This document shows, piece by piece, positions 1 through 9,800 of a DNA stretch of 64,000 nucleotides. The DNA is from Aquicella siphonis (GTDB lineage Bacteria; Pseudomonadota; Gammaproteobacteria; DSM-16500). Position 1 is the stretch's first letter; the number at the start of each line of letters is the position of its first letter. The position numbers and the translations under genes are program-made. Location of the stretch: assembly GCF_902459485.1 (NCBI RefSeq), contig NZ_LR699119.1, positions 1,240,001-1,304,000 on the forward strand. The letters are read 5' to 3'. Under the pieces are notes generated by a model. It had not been told where the DNA came from. It did no database searches and worked only from the letters and a program-made list of their open reading frames with translations.

Positions 1-662
1 GTGATCACGGTCTTGTTAATGGAAAACGGACTCGGATCAATTAACGCAGCGACACTGTCAAATTCCGCATAAGCTCTTTGTATGTCAAAACCCGCGCCCA
101 CGGATGCCTTATCAGTAATCTGCATGCCAAGAGCAGGACTGATATCAACAACCCTGATAGAAGTCAATGTCGCGGCATAGCGCATGGGAGATGTCGTTCC
201 ATAACTGGTTTTCAAACCAAATGGAACATCCACACTGAAACCAAACCCTATCCAGTCGTTGATGGGTGCGACATATTGCAGGTTAGGAATGATACTGAAT
301 CCTCCGCCCTGTGCAGTGACACTGTCAAAGTTGACTGTCACAGGCTGAAAATGGGGTATCGGGAACGGATTAAATACAGGTGATAATTCTGTGACGCCCA
401 CGCTGCCCTGATATTTGAAATCTGAAGCAATTGCGGATCCACCTAATACAAATTGCTGGTTTTTGATACGGGTGATACCGGCGGGGTTATACCAGGTAAT
501 ACTTGCATCATTGGCTTCCGCAGCATAGCCGGCGTGATAATTTCCAACGCTGGCTCCATCCTGTTCCCATAGCTGGAATGCCGAAGCCATTGCCTGAGTT
601 GAACCTAACAAGCCCGATGCACAAAGAACAGTCACCAATGGGCGCATGACAAAACGTTTCAT
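1..662 (-). CDS. FadL/TodX-family outer membrane porin, 5' part (cut by window edge)
   Basis: About 220 N-terminal residues are visible; the C-terminal half lies outside the window. The ATG at 662 follows a strong ribosome binding site (AAGGAGAG). The first ~26 residues form a signal peptide (basic start, hydrophobic core, cleavage after STQAMA), and the mature part begins AFQLWEQDGASVGN. The segment around WYNPAG, roughly residues 57-62, is the conserved FadL hatch region. Family members are beta-barrels that bring long-chain fatty acids or hydrophobic compounds across the outer membrane. A second family member lies at 27.4-28.7 kb, and beta-oxidation genes begin 2 kb away, so lipid uptake is a reasonable role. 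The substrate is not readable from sequence. Confidence 0.85.
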   Translation of the reverse strand, partial: MKRFVMRPLVTVLCASGLLGSTQAMASAFQLWEQDGASVGNYHAGYAAEANDASITWYNPAGITRIKNQQFVLGGSAIASDFKYQGSVGVTELSPVFNPFPIPHFQPVTVNFDSVTAQGGGFSIIPNLQYVAPINDWIGFGFSVDVPFGLKTSYGTTSPMRYAATLTSIRVVDISPALGMQITDKASVGAGFDIQRAYAEFDSVAALIDPSPFSINKTVI

Positions 663-1305
663 TGAGTCTCTCTCCTTAACTTTATTGTTTATCTCCTAAG
701 CTTGATTGTCACATTCTACTTATTTTCAATATACATTCACTTGAAATAGGAGGCATGTTAAGGATACCGTATTTACATAACAAAACAAACTTTTCAAGCT
801 AGTGAATCTTTACAGCCAAAACGTTTTCCAACATAACTCCATTAGGAACCAGCGCGACAGACTTTGACCTGCAGGATACGGATTCAAACTGCCTGATCAG
901 GCTGAGCCCAATCACCTGTTCAGCCGCCATTGTGTTCATATGTAATCATTGTTCTTATGTGAAGCATATTCAAATAAAAGTTTCAGAAATTGCCAGCCGC
1001 CATGTGAAGAAGGTCAGCTTTATGGCCGTTTCATCCCTGGAAATGCAATCCTCTTGGCGTAACATGCTTTTCATTCGCCCAGGCCCGTTATCCCGGCGAC
1101 TGGCCTAATAAGGGTGAACCTCATAATAATTTATTGTTTTTATTTAATTTTATTGCCCAGAACACAATTGGAATACCATTGCTATACTTAATTTATATTC
1201 TTGTGTATGTCACAAGTTATTTTGAACATAAAGCTATAATGATCCGTAAAATGAGAACAACCAAAAAGACACTGATGGCGGTGATTCGACGAGGGGGAGA
1301 CTACA
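663..1305. other. Intergenic region between the porin and the PilT-like gene
   Basis: This divergent intergenic stretch of about 640 bases has no convincing gene. Short frames in it lack a ribosome binding site. The only structure I see is near the right end: a palindrome CTTGTG-N5-CACAAG (1200-1216) followed by a TATAAT hexamer (1235-1240) ahead of the PilT-like gene. The remainder is ordinary mixed-composition sequence that I cannot assign. Confidence 0.5.
1200..1240 (+). promoter_or_regulatory. Possible promoter with operator-like palindrome for the PilT-like gene
   Basis: A perfect 6-bp inverted repeat, CTTGTG-TATGT-CACAAG, spans 1200-1216 and a consensus TATAAT lies at 1235-1240. The palindrome sits where the -35 element would be, and no good -35 hexamer is visible, which suggests either an activator site or a repressor operator. 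The start codon is 66 bases downstream of the -10. This is pattern reading only. Confidence 0.35.
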
Positions 1306-2403
1306 ATGGAAATTGAAACATATTTAAAACTTGCATTGGAGCAGCGCGCGTCCGATGTGCACATTGTTCCGGGCATGCCGTTACTCATGCGTATCGACGG
1401 GGATTTACTGGCAACGAAAGATAAACCCAATTTTACCCCCGAAACCGCGAAAGAACTGATTTATAGTATCCTGACCAAAGAACAACAAGGCAAACTTGAA
1501 AAACATCTCGCACTGGATTTGGCGGTCAATTTTCCTAATGTGGGTAACTTTCGCGTGAATGCATTCCATCAAAGAGAGGGGCTTGCAGCCGTATTACGTG
1601 TCATTCCAGACAAAGTACCCACTTTTGATGAACTGAATTTGCCTATCATATTGAAAAGGCTGCTCGTGCAGCCGCATGGTTTGGTATTGGTAACAGGCCC
1701 AACAGGCTCCGGGAAAAGCACGACGCTGGCATCCATGATCGATTTTGTCAATACCATGAGACCATGTCACATCATTACAATAGAAGACCCCATCGAATAC
1801 ATACATAAAAATAAAAAGTGTTCCATCAATCAATTGCAGGTTGGCAGGGACACAAAAAGCTTTTCAGCAGCATTGCGCTCATCCCTGAGGCAAGACCCAA
1901 ATGTGATCATGCTGGGTGAAATGCGCGATCTTGAAACTATTCGGCTTGCATTGACTGCGGCAGAAACCGGTCACCTGGTTTTGTCTACCATGCATGCCAG
2001 TTCAGCAGCCATTACTATCAGCCGTATCATAGATGTATTTCCTACGTCTGAAAGAAACCGCGTGAGAAACATGTTGTCTGAAACAATTGAAGCCGTGGTC
2101 TGTCAAACACTCGTCAAGAAAGCCGCTTCCGGACGCGTAGCCGCCTTTGAAGTCATGCTCGCCACCCCGGCAATACGCCATTTGATCAGCCAGGGTATGA
2201 ATTCACACATAGAATCAACCATTCAAACCAGCGGCGACATGGGTATGTTCACACTGGAACAAAATCTCAAGGAACTGGTGGCAAAAGGTATTATTTCACA
2301 ATCCACCAGTCGTTTGGTAAGCTCGCATCGTGACAGCATGAAATTCTCTGAGGGAGGCAAAAAACCTGTAAATGAACCCCTTGGTAATGTAGTCAACAAA
2401 TAA
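1306..2403 (+). CDS. pilT: PilT/PilU-type retraction ATPase
   Basis: A 365-residue hexameric secretion ATPase of the PilT class, which powers disassembly and retraction of type IV pili at the inner membrane. The sequence shows Walker A GPTGSGKST (131-139), the Asp box DPIEYIH (161-167), Walker B around IMLGEMRD (201-208) and the His box TGHLVLSTMHASS (221-233). The start is supported by GGGGGAG six bases upstream of ATG. Length is close to PilT (about 345) and PilU (about 380). It stands alone here, with no other pilus gene in the window, so the choice between PilT and PilU is uncertain. The C-terminal 40 residues are polar and end the protein without a recognisable AIRNLIRE-type motif, although AIRHLISQG at about 283-291 resembles it. 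Confidence 0.88.
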   Translation: MEIETYLKLALEQRASDVHIVPGMPLLMRIDGDLLATKDKPNFTPETAKELIYSILTKEQQGKLEKHLALDLAVNFPNVGNFRVNAFHQREGLAAVLRVIPDKVPTFDELNLPIILKRLLVQPHGLVLVTGPTGSGKSTTLASMIDFVNTMRPCHIITIEDPIEYIHKNKKCSINQLQVGRDTKSFSAALRSSLRQDPNVIMLGEMRDLETIRLALTAAETGHLVLSTMHASSAAITISRIIDVFPTSERNRVRNMLSETIEAVVCQTLVKKAASGRVAAFEVMLATPAIRHLISQGMNSHIESTIQTSGDMGMFTLEQNLKELVAKGIISQSTSRLVSSHRDSMKFSEGGKKPVNEPLGNVVNK

Positions 2404-2407
2404 AGTA

Positions 2408-2442
2408 AATAACCCTCATACAATGATATGAGGGTTATTTTT
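2408..2442. terminator. Intrinsic terminator shared by two convergent genes
   Basis: A perfect 13-bp stem (AATAACCCTCATA and its complement) closes a 6-base loop and runs into a T tract at 2438-2442. It begins five bases after the PilT-like gene and lies just beyond the 3' end of the opposing fadJ-like gene, so it probably stops transcription from both sides. Confidence 0.85.
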
Positions 2443-2462
2443 AAAGTAACACATCAAGTGGT

Positions 2463-4505
2463 TCAAACAGCGGTCGTTTCCCATTCCTTAACCTTTTGGC
2501 TCTCGCCTCTTGCTTCCTGTTGCTTGATATATTGCTGGTATAATTCATGTATCCCCTGGGTTTTGGCATAGTGAATGGGACCGCCCCGAAATGGCGCGAA
2601 TCCAGTACCATAGACCATACCGGCATCCAGCAAATCACCGTCAGCCACCACTCCCTCACGCAGACACGCGAAAGCTTCGTTCAACATGGTTAAAACGAGG
2701 GGATTTGAAATGGTGTCCAATGGCTGGTCGTAAGGTTTCTCTTCACCTCTGATCTGTTTGCCGCGTTTGTCATATTGATAAAACCCTTCACCGGTCTTTC
2801 TTCCCAGCTTGCGCTGTTCCACACATTGTATGAGTTGCTGCGGAATGGGAGTGTTGAAATATTTACCCAGATATTTCGCCACGGAAAGACAAACATCCAG
2901 CCCCACTGTATCCGCCAGAGTAATGGGACCCATAGGCATTCCAAACTGTGTCATCGCCTTGTCTATGGCTGTCATAGGCACGCCTTCTTTGATTAACTCT
3001 ACCGCTTCCAGCAAATAAGGCATAAGTATTCGGTTCACCAGGAATCCCGGGCTGCTTTTCACCGGCAGCGGCAGGCGGTCGATTTTCCTGACGAAGCTAA
3101 TGGACTTCTCAACAATTTCCTGGCTAGTGTGCTGACCTTGCACTACTTCGACCAGCTGCATTTTTGCCACAGGATTAAAATAATGAATCCCCACCAGGCG
3201 TTCCGGTTGCTGCAATACCGTATTAATGTCATCCAAAGGAATGCTGGATGTATTGGTAGCCAGAATTGCCTGGGGTTTTGCTTTTGACTCTATCATCTTG
3301 AAAGTCGATTGTTTAACTGCAAGGTCTTCAATCACAGCTTCAATGATGATATCCGCTCTGGAAATGCCGTCACCATTAATATCCGGAATCAGCCTGTCCA
3401 TGGCCTTTTCAATGAGATACTGTTCTTTCAGTTTGTCCTTGAATAACTTATGCGCACGCTTGATGGCTGGAGCAATAAAACGCGGTTCAAGATCTTGCAG
3501 TGTGACCGTCATTCCCTGCACGGCACACCATGCAGCAATATCGCCGCCCATTGTGCCCGCGCCTATCACGTGCACATGCTGCGGAGTGAAAGAGGATTCC
3601 TTCGCCAAACCTTTTAATCGATCCTGCAGAAAAAAGACACGCACCAGGTTTTGGCAGGTTTCGCTAAAAAATAATTTGCCGCAGCTTTTTGCCTCGCGCT
3701 CATAAGCCGCATCCGACTCCACACCGACCAGTTCCCAATTGTCTATCACATGAAATGGTGCGGGATAATGTAAAGGATTGACTTTTTTCTGGACTTGCTT
3801 GCGCAGATAATAACCGAGCATTTGCCGAATAATTTTCTGATTTGTCAGTGACTGTAATGTTCCGGGTTTATGCCTGGGCGGTTTGTTCAGGACATAATAT
3901 TTTGCCGCATTAACCAACTGTCGTTTGGGCACAGCAGCGTCGACAAACCCAAGCTTTGCCGCAGCCTTTCCGCTGACGGTATGACCATTCAATATCAGGT
4001 TTAATGCCTGTGGCGCACCTATGAGGCGCGGCAATCTGACGGTTCCGCCCCACCCCGGATGAATTCCCAGTTTCACTTCAGGCAATCCTAGCCGGGTTTT
4101 TCCGCTTTCTTCCGCAACACGGTAATGACAAGCCAAGGCCAGTTCCAGACCTCCGCCCAGGCAAAAACCATCGATCATGGCGACGACGGGTAATTTTAAC
4201 GCTTCCAGCTGATTTAAAATCTCTTGCCCCAGTGTCAACACACCTGTTGCTTCGGCAATGTCACTGAACTGTGTAAACTGGGAAATATCCGCGCCGGCGA
4301 TAAAGCCGCTTTTTTTTGCCGAGGTGAGAATTACTCCCTTATGTGTAGTATCGATTTTTAGCATATCGACAATCCTGGAAAATTCTTCCATGACTTCCCG
4401 GTCCAGTGTGTTAACAGCGGAATGTTTTTTGTCGAAACATACCCATAATATCTGGTCCGAATCGGTTTCTAGCTGCCAGTGCTGATATGATTGTGACTTT
4501 GTCAT
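2463..4505 (-). CDS. fadJ: Multifunctional fatty-acid oxidation protein, alpha subunit (enoyl-CoA hydratase / 3-hydroxyacyl-CoA dehydrogenase)
   Basis: A 680-residue protein. Residues 1-190 are an enoyl-CoA hydratase domain with FCLGGGLELALACH (114-127) and LPEVKLG (141-147); E121 and E143 sit at the catalytic glutamate positions. Residues ~308-490 are the NAD-binding 3-hydroxyacyl-CoA dehydrogenase domain with GAGTMG (315-320) and catalytic H441 in GIHYFNPV, followed by the C-terminal dehydrogenase domain. I use the ATG at 4505, preceded by GAGGTGTAAC, rather than a frame opening eight codons earlier inside the thiolase gene. It begins one base after the thiolase stop, so the two are co-transcribed and form the trifunctional beta-oxidation complex. 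FadB and FadJ are hard to separate by eye; the FadI-like partner favours FadJ. Confidence 0.9.
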   Translation of the reverse strand: MTKSQSYQHWQLETDSDQILWVCFDKKHSAVNTLDREVMEEFSRIVDMLKIDTTHKGVILTSAKKSGFIAGADISQFTQFSDIAEATGVLTLGQEILNQLEALKLPVVAMIDGFCLGGGLELALACHYRVAEESGKTRLGLPEVKLGIHPGWGGTVRLPRLIGAPQALNLILNGHTVSGKAAAKLGFVDAAVPKRQLVNAAKYYVLNKPPRHKPGTLQSLTNQKIIRQMLGYYLRKQVQKKVNPLHYPAPFHVIDNWELVGVESDAAYEREAKSCGKLFFSETCQNLVRVFFLQDRLKGLAKESSFTPQHVHVIGAGTMGGDIAAWCAVQGMTVTLQDLEPRFIAPAIKRAHKLFKDKLKEQYLIEKAMDRLIPDINGDGISRADIIIEAVIEDLAVKQSTFKMIESKAKPQAILATNTSSIPLDDINTVLQQPERLVGIHYFNPVAKMQLVEVVQGQHTSQEIVEKSISFVRKIDRLPLPVKSSPGFLVNRILMPYLLEAVELIKEGVPMTAIDKAMTQFGMPMGPITLADTVGLDVCLSVAKYLGKYFNTPIPQQLIQCVEQRKLGRKTGEGFYQYDKRGKQIRGEEKPYDQPLDTISNPLVLTMLNEAFACLREGVVADGDLLDAGMVYGTGFAPFRGGPIHYAKTQGIHELYQQYIKQQEARGESQKVKEWETTAV

Positions 4506-4506
4506 G

Positions 4507-5814
4507 TTACACCTCGGAGACATTTTCAATTAACATCGCGCCACCTTGTCCACCGCCTATACAAATGGTGGCGATCCCTTTTTTGGCCTTGTTTCGCCGC
4601 AGCACTTCAATCAGGTGCAGAACAATTCGTGCTCCGCTCGCTCCAACAGGGTGTCCAATGGCAATAGCGCCGCCGTCTACATTCAGCCGGGACTTATCTA
4701 TGCTGCCGAGAGCACTTTTCAGCCCCAGATTCTTTTGACAGTATTCATCACTTTCCCAGGCTCTCAGGCACCCTATGACCTGGGCAGCGAAAGCTTCATT
4801 GATTTCCCAAAAATCAATTTCATCCATACTCAGCTTCTGATGCTGTAATAGCTTGTGAGTTGCATAAACCGGACCCAGTCCCATTTCTGCCGGATCGACG
4901 CCCGCCCACTGGATATCCACGATGCGTGCAAGCACCGGCAAACGGTATTTATCCACCGCCTCTTTGCTCGCCAGCAGAAGCAGAGCGGCGCCATCTGAAA
5001 TCTGTGAACTATTGCCAGCCGTGACACTGCCAAACTTTTTATCAAAAAACGGTTTGAGAGTCGCGAGTCTTTCCATCGAGGAATCACGTCTGACACCATC
5101 ATCAGTCAAATAAAAATCGCCGCTGCTGCCAAAAGCTGGCTGGACTTCACCAAAATAGTGATTATCCTGGCCGGCGGCAGTACGTTGATGACTCTCCAAC
5201 GCGAACTGATCCATTTCCGCGCGTGAGATATTGAAGCGGTAAGCAAGATTTTCTGCTGTCTGCCCCATAGACAGGTTGACAAGAGGATCGCTTAACCCTC
5301 TGAGCAAGGCGATAACCGGTTTTAAATAGGCGGGCCTGAATCTGGACCAGGCCTGGATTTTACCCTTCCAGTCTTTTGCGCCCGTTAATCCGGCAATCCA
5401 ACTAGTATAATTTTCACTAAACAAAAGCGGTGCTCTGCTCATGGCTTCCGTCCCGCCCGCCAGCACCAGATCATGGCGTCCCATAGCGATATCTTTCGCG
5501 GCGCTGTCCAGTGATTGCATGCCGGAAGCACAGTTGCGCTGCACTGTCCAGGCAGGAACCGTTTTTCCACAGCCTAGACGAATGGCGATCACTCGGCCTA
5601 TGTTTGCCTCATCCGGACTGGGCATGACACAACCAATCACGACTTCATTTAATTCATTCGCTGAAAACGGCTGGCGTTTCAACAATTCCTTGCCCGCATT
5701 GACAGCAAGATCGGAAGCAGAAAATGGCCCGGGCTTGCCTTTAGCCTTAAGAAATGGCGTGCGTGCGCCATCAACAATATATACATCACGCAAATAAGAT
5801 GTCGTTTTTCCTGT
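4507..5814 (-). CDS. fadI: Acetyl-CoA acyltransferase (3-ketoacyl-CoA thiolase), FadI-like
   Basis: A thiolase that performs the last step of beta-oxidation, cleaving 3-ketoacyl-CoA with CoA. Nucleophile C96 lies in QRNCASGM; the GHPVGASGA histidine motif and the C-terminal TICIGGGQGGA cysteine motif are present. The loop between residues ~150 and 200 is long, as in FadI rather than FadA. I chose the ATG at 5814, seven bases after GAGGA, giving 435 residues, almost the length of E. coli FadI (436). A longer frame opening at 5847 has no ribosome binding site. The gene follows fadE by about 40 bases and is followed within one base by fadJ. Confidence 0.9.
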   Translation of the reverse strand, partial: TGKTTSYLRDVYIVDGARTPFLKAKGKPGPFSASDLAVNAGKELLKRQPFSANELNEVVIGCVMPSPDEANIGRVIAIRLGCGKTVPAWTVQRNCASGMQSLDSAAKDIAMGRHDLVLAGGTEAMSRAPLLFSENYTSWIAGLTGAKDWKGKIQAWSRFRPAYLKPVIALLRGLSDPLVNLSMGQTAENLAYRFNISRAEMDQFALESHQRTAAGQDNHYFGEVQPAFGSSGDFYLTDDGVRRDSSMERLATLKPFFDKKFGSVTAGNSSQISDGAALLLLASKEAVDKYRLPVLARIVDIQWAGVDPAEMGLGPVYATHKLLQHQKLSMDEIDFWEINEAFAAQVIGCLRAWESDEYCQKNLGLKSALGSIDKSRLNVDGGAIAIGHPVGASGARIVLHLIEVLRRNKAKKGIATICIGGGQGGAMLIENVSEV

Positions 5815-5853
5815 CATTTTCATATCCTCATCAGTACGGGATGCCATCCGGAA

Positions 5854-8295
5854 TCATGCGATGACTTCAGTAAAGTCAAAATTGAATTCATTGACCTTGA
5901 TAATTTCAGTTCTCAACTTTTCAAAATCATTAAGCATTCTGGCTTCATCTGCGCTGAGCAGGCCAGCCTGTTCCGCCGCGGCCACCCGATCGGCAAATTC
6001 AAATGATCGTGGGATTGCGCCTGTCTGCACCGCTTTTTGCAATTTTTTCTGCAAAGGTTCAATGGCTGATATCCGTGCTATAGCCTGATCCAGCTGTCTG
6101 ATCAGATGCGTATCATCATGCCCGAGATAAGAGAACCGGGTTAGACGGTCACGCAGTTCAGATGCACTCAGCATAGGCTCTACAATGCTGTTGTGCAATC
6201 TGTCCCGTGGCTTGTGATACGCAGTACCAAAGGGAAAAATAATCCATTCCAGCAGCCTGCCCGCCCAGCGGTTGGGAAAATTATGCAGCAATTCATTACA
6301 AGCCAACTGGATCTTATAAAGACACTCTTGCAGAGACCAGCACACATAATTGACATCGGAAGCAGGCTTGTCGTGATCGTAATAATATTTCAGAACAGCG
6401 GAAGCCAGATATAACTGGCTCATGATATCGCCCAGGCGGGCAGAAATGCGTTCACGCCGCTTCAAGCTTCCGCCCAGAAGTATCAGACTGGTATCAGCCA
6501 GCAAGGCAAGCGCCGCACTCATTCGGGTTAGTTGACGCTGATAAGCCTTGATGCGCTTGTTCTTCGCCAGGGAAATGATAAACCTGCCGCCAGTCAGTCC
6601 GTATGCTACATTCCTCAACAGGTTGCTGACATAAAACCCGATGTGCGACATGAGCAGTCTGTCCAGTTCTTCAACTTTGGCATCAGGTGAACTAATGAGT
6701 TCAATTTCCTTGAGAATATAGGGATGACAGCGTATGGCACCCTGACCAAAAATGATTAAATTACGCGTCAGAATATTCGCGCCTTCCACTGTGATGCTGA
6801 CTGGCACTGCCAGATAGGCATTCGCGAGCAGGTTTCTGGGGCCTGTTTGTATCATTTGGCCAGCATGGACATCCATGGCGTAAGAAACAACATGACGACA
6901 CATTTCTGTCATGTGATATTTTGCTATTGCGGAGACAATAGAAGGATTAATGTCCTGATCAACCGCGCCCGCCGTCATCATGCGGCAGGATTCCAGCATA
7001 TAACTGTAGCCAGCAATGTATCCCAGCGCTTCTTCTATCCCCTCGAATGAGGCAATAGGCGTATTGAACTGCCGGCGTATTCTCGAATAAGCCCCGGTAA
7101 GCCGGTAAGCCATTTTTCCACAGGCGGTCGAAAGAGCAGGAAGAGAAATGGAACGGCCAATGGAAAGAGATTCCATAAGCATGCGCCAGCCTTGTCCAGC
7201 CATTTGAGGCCCGCCAATGATCCATTCCAAGGGAATGAATACATTATTTCCGCGGGTCGGCCCATTCATGAAAGCATGATACATGGGTAAATGACGCGAA
7301 CCTGTTTCTACTCCCGGATGAGACGTGGGAATCAGGCACAAGGTAATGCCAATATCGGTTTTATCGCCTAACAAATGATCCGGATCATACAAGTGAATCG
7401 CTAATCCCAGAAGGGTGGCAACGGGAGCAAGAGTGATATAGCGTTTATCCCAGCTCACCCGCATACCCAATACATCCCTGCCTTCAAATTCTCCGCGGCA
7501 AACGATTCCGGTATCCGGTATTGCGCCTGCGTCACTACCCGCATCGGGGGCGGTCAAGGCAAAACAGGGAATATCCGTTCCATTGGACAGACGCGGCAAA
7601 TAATATTTTTTTTGTTCATCGGTGCCATAGCGAACCAGTAATTCTCCAGGTCCAAGTGAATTTGGAACCATGGTGGTAACAGCCGCGCTAATACTGCGGG
7701 TGGCGATTTTGGTAACAACAGTGGAATGTGCCAGCGCAGAAAAACCCAGGCCGCCATATTCCCTTGGAATGACCATTGCGAAAAACTTTTCCTGTTTGAG
7801 ATAATTCCAGACTTCATCCGGTAAATTGCGATCATTAAACACAATATTCCAGTCATCCAGCATGGAGCAAAGCTGTTCAACCTGATTGTTTAAAAATTCC
7901 TGTTCTTCTTGAGACAGCACAGGACGCGGAATATTGAATAATTTTTTCCAGTTAGGGCGGCCGCAAAACAACTCCTTTTCCCACCAGGTATCACCCGCTT
8001 CAATGGCGGCGCGTTCCGTGGCGCTGATGGTAGGTAATTGCTTTTGCAACAGTTTCAAGGCAGGCTTGACGATATATTGTTGTCGAAGTTGATGCAGATT
8101 GGAAAATGCAGCTGCCAGCAAATAAACAAGCCAGAAGAAGGCCAAAGGCAATGGCGACAACCAGCCAAACGAGGTCAGTATAACCAGGCCTATCCCTATC
8201 AGAATGGTCCAGGCAAGGGTTGCCAACTGGTAAAAAGCCGAAATCAAAACCAGCCCAAGTATAAACAGAATGCTAATGACATTAGCCATATCCAT
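5854..8295 (-). CDS. fadE: Acyl-CoA dehydrogenase, FadE type (copy 1)
   Basis: An 813-residue FadE-type acyl-CoA dehydrogenase, matching E. coli FadE (814). It catalyses the first, FAD-dependent step of beta-oxidation. The N-terminus (about residues 5-66) is strongly hydrophobic with two or three membrane segments, as in FadE. The dehydrogenase core follows, with the flavin-binding stretch CFALTAPDAGSDAG (about 245-258) and the long FadE-specific C-terminal region. The ATG at 8295 is preceded by AAAGG at suitable spacing. It heads a tight operon with the thiolase and alpha subunit. A second copy lies at 12.6-15.0 kb; the two differ enough to have diverged in substrate range. Confidence 0.92.
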   Translation of the reverse strand: MDMANVISILFILGLVLISAFYQLATLAWTILIGIGLVILTSFGWLSPLPLAFFWLVYLLAAAFSNLHQLRQQYIVKPALKLLQKQLPTISATERAAIEAGDTWWEKELFCGRPNWKKLFNIPRPVLSQEEQEFLNNQVEQLCSMLDDWNIVFNDRNLPDEVWNYLKQEKFFAMVIPREYGGLGFSALAHSTVVTKIATRSISAAVTTMVPNSLGPGELLVRYGTDEQKKYYLPRLSNGTDIPCFALTAPDAGSDAGAIPDTGIVCRGEFEGRDVLGMRVSWDKRYITLAPVATLLGLAIHLYDPDHLLGDKTDIGITLCLIPTSHPGVETGSRHLPMYHAFMNGPTRGNNVFIPLEWIIGGPQMAGQGWRMLMESLSIGRSISLPALSTACGKMAYRLTGAYSRIRRQFNTPIASFEGIEEALGYIAGYSYMLESCRMMTAGAVDQDINPSIVSAIAKYHMTEMCRHVVSYAMDVHAGQMIQTGPRNLLANAYLAVPVSITVEGANILTRNLIIFGQGAIRCHPYILKEIELISSPDAKVEELDRLLMSHIGFYVSNLLRNVAYGLTGGRFIISLAKNKRIKAYQRQLTRMSAALALLADTSLILLGGSLKRRERISARLGDIMSQLYLASAVLKYYYDHDKPASDVNYVCWSLQECLYKIQLACNELLHNFPNRWAGRLLEWIIFPFGTAYHKPRDRLHNSIVEPMLSASELRDRLTRFSYLGHDDTHLIRQLDQAIARISAIEPLQKKLQKAVQTGAIPRSFEFADRVAAAEQAGLLSADEARMLNDFEKLRTEIIKVNEFNFDFTEVIA

Positions 8296-8441
8296 GCCCT
8301 AACCTTTCCATTAATTCGCCGATATCAGTCGCAGGTAATCTGAACAAGATCCATACCCGCAGGATGAAGTTTCAAACGCAAAAGTATATCGGGATATCGT
8401 ATACAGCGGTAGTTTTTTTTTAAAATGTTCACCACGGCGCA

Positions 8442-9734
8442 TCATTGCAGCAAAGCATATTTCAGAAGGAACGCGGCAGTCAGCAAGATGATGGTGATGT
8501 TTAGTTCACGTATTCGCCCGCTTAGCAGCTTTGCAAACGTATAAGTAATGAAACCGAAAGCAATGCCGTCGGCGATGGAAAATGCAAGCGGCATGGTAAT
8601 AGCAGTGATGACCGCAGGCGCATATTCCGTGGGATCGTTCCACTCGATATCCGTGAACGCATGCGCCATGAGGCAGGCGACATAAACCAGTGCTGGCGCC
8701 GTGGCATAAATAGGAATTGAACGCGCAAGCGGCGAGAGGAACAAGGCCAGTAAAAACAGAATGCCGACAATTATAGACATCAATCCAGTCCTGCCGCCGA
8801 CTTTCACACCCACTGTGCTTTCCAGATAACTTGTCGTCGTAGAGGTCCCCAGTAATGCGCTAAAAATGGCAGCCAGACTGTCTGCAATCAAGACGCGTCC
8901 AATCCGGGGCAGTTTGCCTTGCTTGTCCATCAAGCCCGCCTTGTAAGCGATTCCTATGAGTGTTCCGGTGTTATCGAACAAATCCACGAACAAAAAAGCA
9001 AAAACAATGGCGGCGATGCCTAACTGGAACGCACCGCCGAGATCAAGCTGCAACAAGGTGGGCGCAAGACTGGGCGGCATGGAAATCAAACCCTGGAATT
9101 GATTATAGCCCAAAGCGACACTGATAAAGGTAACGGATAAAATGCTAATTAGAATACTGGCCATGACACCCAGTGCTTCCAGGCCTATGATCAGAAAAAA
9201 ACCGAATATAGCCAGTAAAGCCGACGGCTGATGCAAATTACCGAGCTTGACGAGTGTCGCTGGGCTGCCAGTGATTATTTGAGCACTCTTGAAGCCTATC
9301 ATGCCGAGGAACAAACCAATGCCGGCAACAATAGCCACCTTGAGAGACTTGGGAATGCTATTGATGATATATTCCCGTATGGGAAAAACACTCAGAAGCA
9401 AAAAGATCAAACCCGAGAGAAACACCGCGCCCAGCGCGATTTGCCAGCTGTGACCCGAACCTAGCACAACGCTGTAAGTGAAATAAGTATTGAGCGCCAT
9501 ACCTGGCGCAAGCGCAATGGGATAATTGGCTAGCAATCCCATTAAAAAGCAACCCAGAGAAGCTGCCAGACAGGTCGCGACAAACACTGCACCCTTATCC
9601 ATTCCCGTTTCAGACAAGATCGCAGGGTTGATAAAAATAATGTATGACATAGTCAGGAAAGTCGTCAGCCCCGCCATGACTTCGATTTTGACATTAGTCT
9701 GATTTTCACCCAGCCTGAACAGGTTTGATAACAT
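8442..9734 (-). CDS. NCS2-family purine permease (AzgA-like)
   Basis: A 430-residue integral membrane protein with about 12-14 hydrophobic segments. The sequence matches the AzgA branch of the nucleobase-cation symporter-2 family, whose members import guanine, hypoxanthine or adenine with protons. Diagnostic stretches are ALAPGMALNTYFTY (74-87), LFVDLFDNTGTLIG (about 251-264) and TSTTTSYLESTVGV (about 295-308). The ATG at 9734 has GGGA six bases upstream. It has its own long upstream region containing a structured element and a duplicated sequence (see separate entries), which suggests independent regulation. The hpt gene at 16 kb would convert imported hypoxanthine or guanine to nucleotides. 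The exact base transported cannot be read from sequence. Confidence 0.88.
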   Translation of the reverse strand: MLSNLFRLGENQTNVKIEVMAGLTTFLTMSYIIFINPAILSETGMDKGAVFVATCLAASLGCFLMGLLANYPIALAPGMALNTYFTYSVVLGSGHSWQIALGAVFLSGLIFLLLSVFPIREYIINSIPKSLKVAIVAGIGLFLGMIGFKSAQIITGSPATLVKLGNLHQPSALLAIFGFFLIIGLEALGVMASILISILSVTFISVALGYNQFQGLISMPPSLAPTLLQLDLGGAFQLGIAAIVFAFLFVDLFDNTGTLIGIAYKAGLMDKQGKLPRIGRVLIADSLAAIFSALLGTSTTTSYLESTVGVKVGGRTGLMSIIVGILFLLALFLSPLARSIPIYATAPALVYVACLMAHAFTDIEWNDPTEYAPAVITAITMPLAFSIADGIAFGFITYTFAKLLSGRIRELNITIILLTAAFLLKYALLQ

Positions 9735-9800
9735 AGGATTTCCCGTCTGCCTATTCCAATGCCATGCCAGAAACCGGATACAGAAATCAAATAGACAATA

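Noticed and set aside
1134-1316. Open frame of 60 codons overlapping the start of the PilT-like gene
   Set aside because: It opens at TTG without a ribosome binding site in AT-rich leader sequence and runs into a well-supported gene.
3226-3705. 159-codon frame on the plus strand
   Set aside because: It lies opposite the fadJ-like gene, whose domains are fully conserved; the serine- and cysteine-rich translation is a codon shadow.
8371-8379. GTTTCAAAC palindrome upstream of fadE as a fatty-acid regulator site
   Set aside because: The half-site order and spacing do not match PsrA or FadR consensus; too short to call.
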